NCBI GenBank assembly: GCA_016584305.1
Contig: JACEEZ010010110.1
Coordinates: 67,501-131,500 of the forward strand
Reading direction: 5' to 3'
DNA: 64,000 nt
Source of the DNA: Chionoecetes opilio
Taxonomy: Eukaryota > Arthropoda > Malacostraca > Decapoda > Majidae
Shown: positions 61,562 to 64,000 of the stretch, piece by piece
How the letters are laid out: each line of letters begins with the position of its first letter
How positions within the stretch are numbered: the stretch's first letter is position 1
Position numbers and translations under genes: made by a program
Notes under the pieces: generated by a model
Told to the model about the DNA's origin: nothing
Database searches by the model: none
What the model saw: the letters and a program-made list of their open reading frames with translations, nothing else

Positions 61562-64000
61562 AACAAAACAGGAGAAAAGAGAGAGAGAACAGGAACAAGA
61601 AAGAGAGAGAGAGAACAGGAACAAGAAAGAGAGAGAGAACAGGAACAAGAAAGAGAGAGAACAGGAACAAGAAAGGAGAGAGAACAGGAACAAGAAAGAG
61701 AGAGAACAGGAACAAGAAAGAGAGAGAGAACAGGAACAAGAAAGAGAGAGAGAACAGGAACAAGAAAGAGAGAGAACAGGAACAAGAAAGAGAGAGAACA
61801 GGAACAAGAAAAGAGAGAGAACAGGAACAAGAAAGAGAGAGGAGAACAGGAACAAGAAAGAGAGAGAGAACAGGAACAAGAAAGAGAGAGAGAGAGAAAC
61901 AGGAACAAGAAAGAGAGAGAGAACAGGAACAAGAAAGAGAGAGAGAACAGGAACAAGAAAGAGAGAGAGAACAGGAACAAGAAAGAGAGAGAGAGAGAAC
62001 AGGAACAAGAGAGAGAGAGAGAGAACAGGAACAAGAAAGAGAGAGAGAACAGGAACAAAGAAAGAGGAGAGAAGAGAGAGAACAGGAACAAGAAAAGAGA
62101 GAGAGAGAACAGGAACAAGAAGAGAGAGAGAACAGGAACAAGAAAGAGAGAGAGAACAGGAACAAGAAAGAGACGAGAGAGAGAGAACAGGAACAAGAAA
62201 GAGAGAGAACAGGAACAAGAAAGAGAGAGAACGAAACAGAGAGAACAGAAAAAAAAGAGAGAGAACAGGAACAAGAAAGAGAGAGAACAGGAAAAAGAAA
62301 GAGAGAGAGAACAGGAACAAGAAAGAGAGAGAGAACAGGAACAAGAAAGAGAGAGAGAACAGGAACAAGAAAGAGAGAACAGGAACAAGAAAGAGAGAGA
62401 GAACAGGAACAAGAAAGAGAGAGAGAACAGGAAAGAGAGAGAGAACAGGAACAAGAAAGAGAGAGAAACAGGAACAAGAAAGAGAAGAGAACAGGAACAA
62501 GAGAGAGAGAACAGGAACAAGAAAGAGAGAGAACAGGAACAAGAAAGAGAGAGAACAGGAACAAGAAAGAGAGAGAACAGGAACAAGAAAGAGAGAGAGA
62601 ACAGGAACAAGAAGGAGAGAGAACAGAGAAAGGAACAAGAAAGAGAGAGAGAGAACAGGAACAAGAAGAGAGAACAGGAAACAAAAAAGAGAGAACAGGA
62701 AAGAAAGAGAGAGAACAGGAACAAGAAGAGAGAGAACAGGAACAAGAAAGGAGAGAGAAACAGGAAAAAGAGAAAAGAGAGAGAGAAACAGGAACAAGAA
62801 AGAGAGAGAACAGGAACAAAGAGAGAGAAAGGAACAAGAAAGAGAGGAGAACAGGAACAAGAAAGAGAGAACAGAGGAGAGAGAACAGGAACAAGAGAGA
62901 GAGAAAGGAACAAAAGAGGAGACAGGAACAAGAGAGAGAGAACAGGAACAAGAAAGAGAGAGAGAACAGGAACAAGAAAGAGAGAGAGAACAGGAACAAG
63001 AAAGAGAGAGAACAGACAAGAGAGGAGAACAGGAACAAGAAAGAGAGAGAGAACAAAGGAAAGAAGAAAAGAGAGAGAGAACAGGAACAAGAAAGAGGAG
63101 AGAACAGGAACAAGAAGAGAGAGAGAGAACAGGAACAAGACAAGAGAGAGAGAGAACAGGAGAAACAAGGAAAGAGAGAGAGAGAACAGGAACAAGAAAG
63201 AGAGAGAACAGGAACAAGAAAGAGAGAGAGAACGAGGAAGAGCAGAACAAGAAAGAGAGAAACAGGAACAAGAAGAGAGAGAACGGAACAAAAAGGGAGA
63301 GAACAGAAAAGAAGAGAGAGAACAGGAACAAGAAAGGGGGAGACAGGAGAGAACAGGAACAAGAAAGAGAGAGAACAGGAACAAGAAAGAGAGAGAGAAC
63401 AGGAACAAGAAAGAGAGAAACAGGAACAAGAAAGAGAGAGAGAACAGGAACAAGAAGAGAGAGACAGGAACAAGAAAGAGAGAGAGAACAGGAACAAGAA
63501 AGAGAGAGAGAACAGGAACAAGAAAGAGAGAGAACAGGAACAAGAAAAGAGGAGGAACAGGAAACAAACGAAAGGAGAGAGAACAGGAACAAGAAGAGAG
63601 AAGAAAAAGGAGAAGACAGGAACAAAAAGAGGAAACAGGAACAAGAAGAAGAGAACAGGAACAAGAGAGAGAGAACAGGAAACAAGAAAGAGAGAGAGAA
63701 CAGGAACAAGAAAGAGAGAGAGAACAGGAACAAGAAAGAGAGAGAGAACAGGAACAAGAAAGAGAGACGAGAACAGGAACAAGAAAGAGAGAGAGAACAG
63801 GAACAAGAAAGAGAGAGAACAGGAACAAGAAAGAGAGAGAACGAAAAGAAAGGAACAGACAGAAGAGAGAAGAACAGGAACAAGAAAGAGAGAGAGAACA
63901 GGAACAAGAAAGAGAGAGAGAACAGGAACAAGAAAGAGAGAGAGAACAGGAACAAGAAAGAGAGAGAGAACAGGAACAAGAAAGAGAACGGGAACAAGAA
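61562..64000 (+). repeat. 22-bp minisatellite running off the window end
   Basis: More than 100 units of gaacaggaacaagaaagaga plus ga, with variable GA count. 62200-63700 is irregular. It fills the intron upstream of exon 61290-61481 and continues past base 64000. Confidence 0.97.

Overview
This window comes from a eukaryotic, almost certainly arthropod genome, and most likely a decapod crustacean. The evidence is two animal genes (a TRIM71/LIN-41 homologue and a spliced CLPTM1L homologue), a decapod-type tRNA-derived SINE, arthropod-type LINE tails, many MITE families and an exceptional density of micro- and minisatellites. There are no prokaryotic operons, CRISPR arrays or rRNA genes. Most long open frames are translations of tandem repeats and are not genes.

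Layout. 1-22.4 kb is gene-poor. It holds satellite arrays (31-bp unit at 0.2-1.15 kb; 30-bp unit at 4.0-7.4 kb; 20-bp unit at 9.1-10.5 kb; GA-rich array at 16.6-18.7 kb), five copies of a TA-flanked MITE, a perfect 8-bp-TSD hAT-like MITE and pieces of a Merlin-type transposase. 22.58-25.26 kb (+) is a GC-rich, uninterrupted 892-codon CDS for a TRIM-NHL protein (RING, two B-boxes, coiled coil, filamin, six NHL repeats) of the TRIM71/LIN-41 class. Its downstream flank carries three perfect let-7 8-mer sites and three miR-125/lin-4 seed sites, the expected heterochronic wiring. 27.8-33.1 kb has a SINE, a decayed Merlin transposase and a 1.1-kb TIR element.

33.49-61.48 kb (-) is a CLPTM1L (CLPTM1-family lipid scramblase) gene. 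I could place ten coding exons with consistent splice sites and phases; the N-terminal exon(s) lie beyond base 64000. Exon sequence is only about 1.4 kb of 28 kb. The introns are packed with tandem arrays and with TIR elements, several nested. The two genes are convergent.

Most interesting observations: a TIR element with a perfect 8-bp TSD whose interior is a 66-bp satellite, present as two inverted copies of different array length; intronic arrays in CLPTM1L that multiply splice-site sequence on both sides of one exon; scattered intronic copies of another exon-intron junction, which also reveal a one-base frameshift in the real exon; and the let-7/miR-125 site cluster. Many array interiors look scrambled in a way that suggests imperfect assembly, so small indels should be treated with caution.
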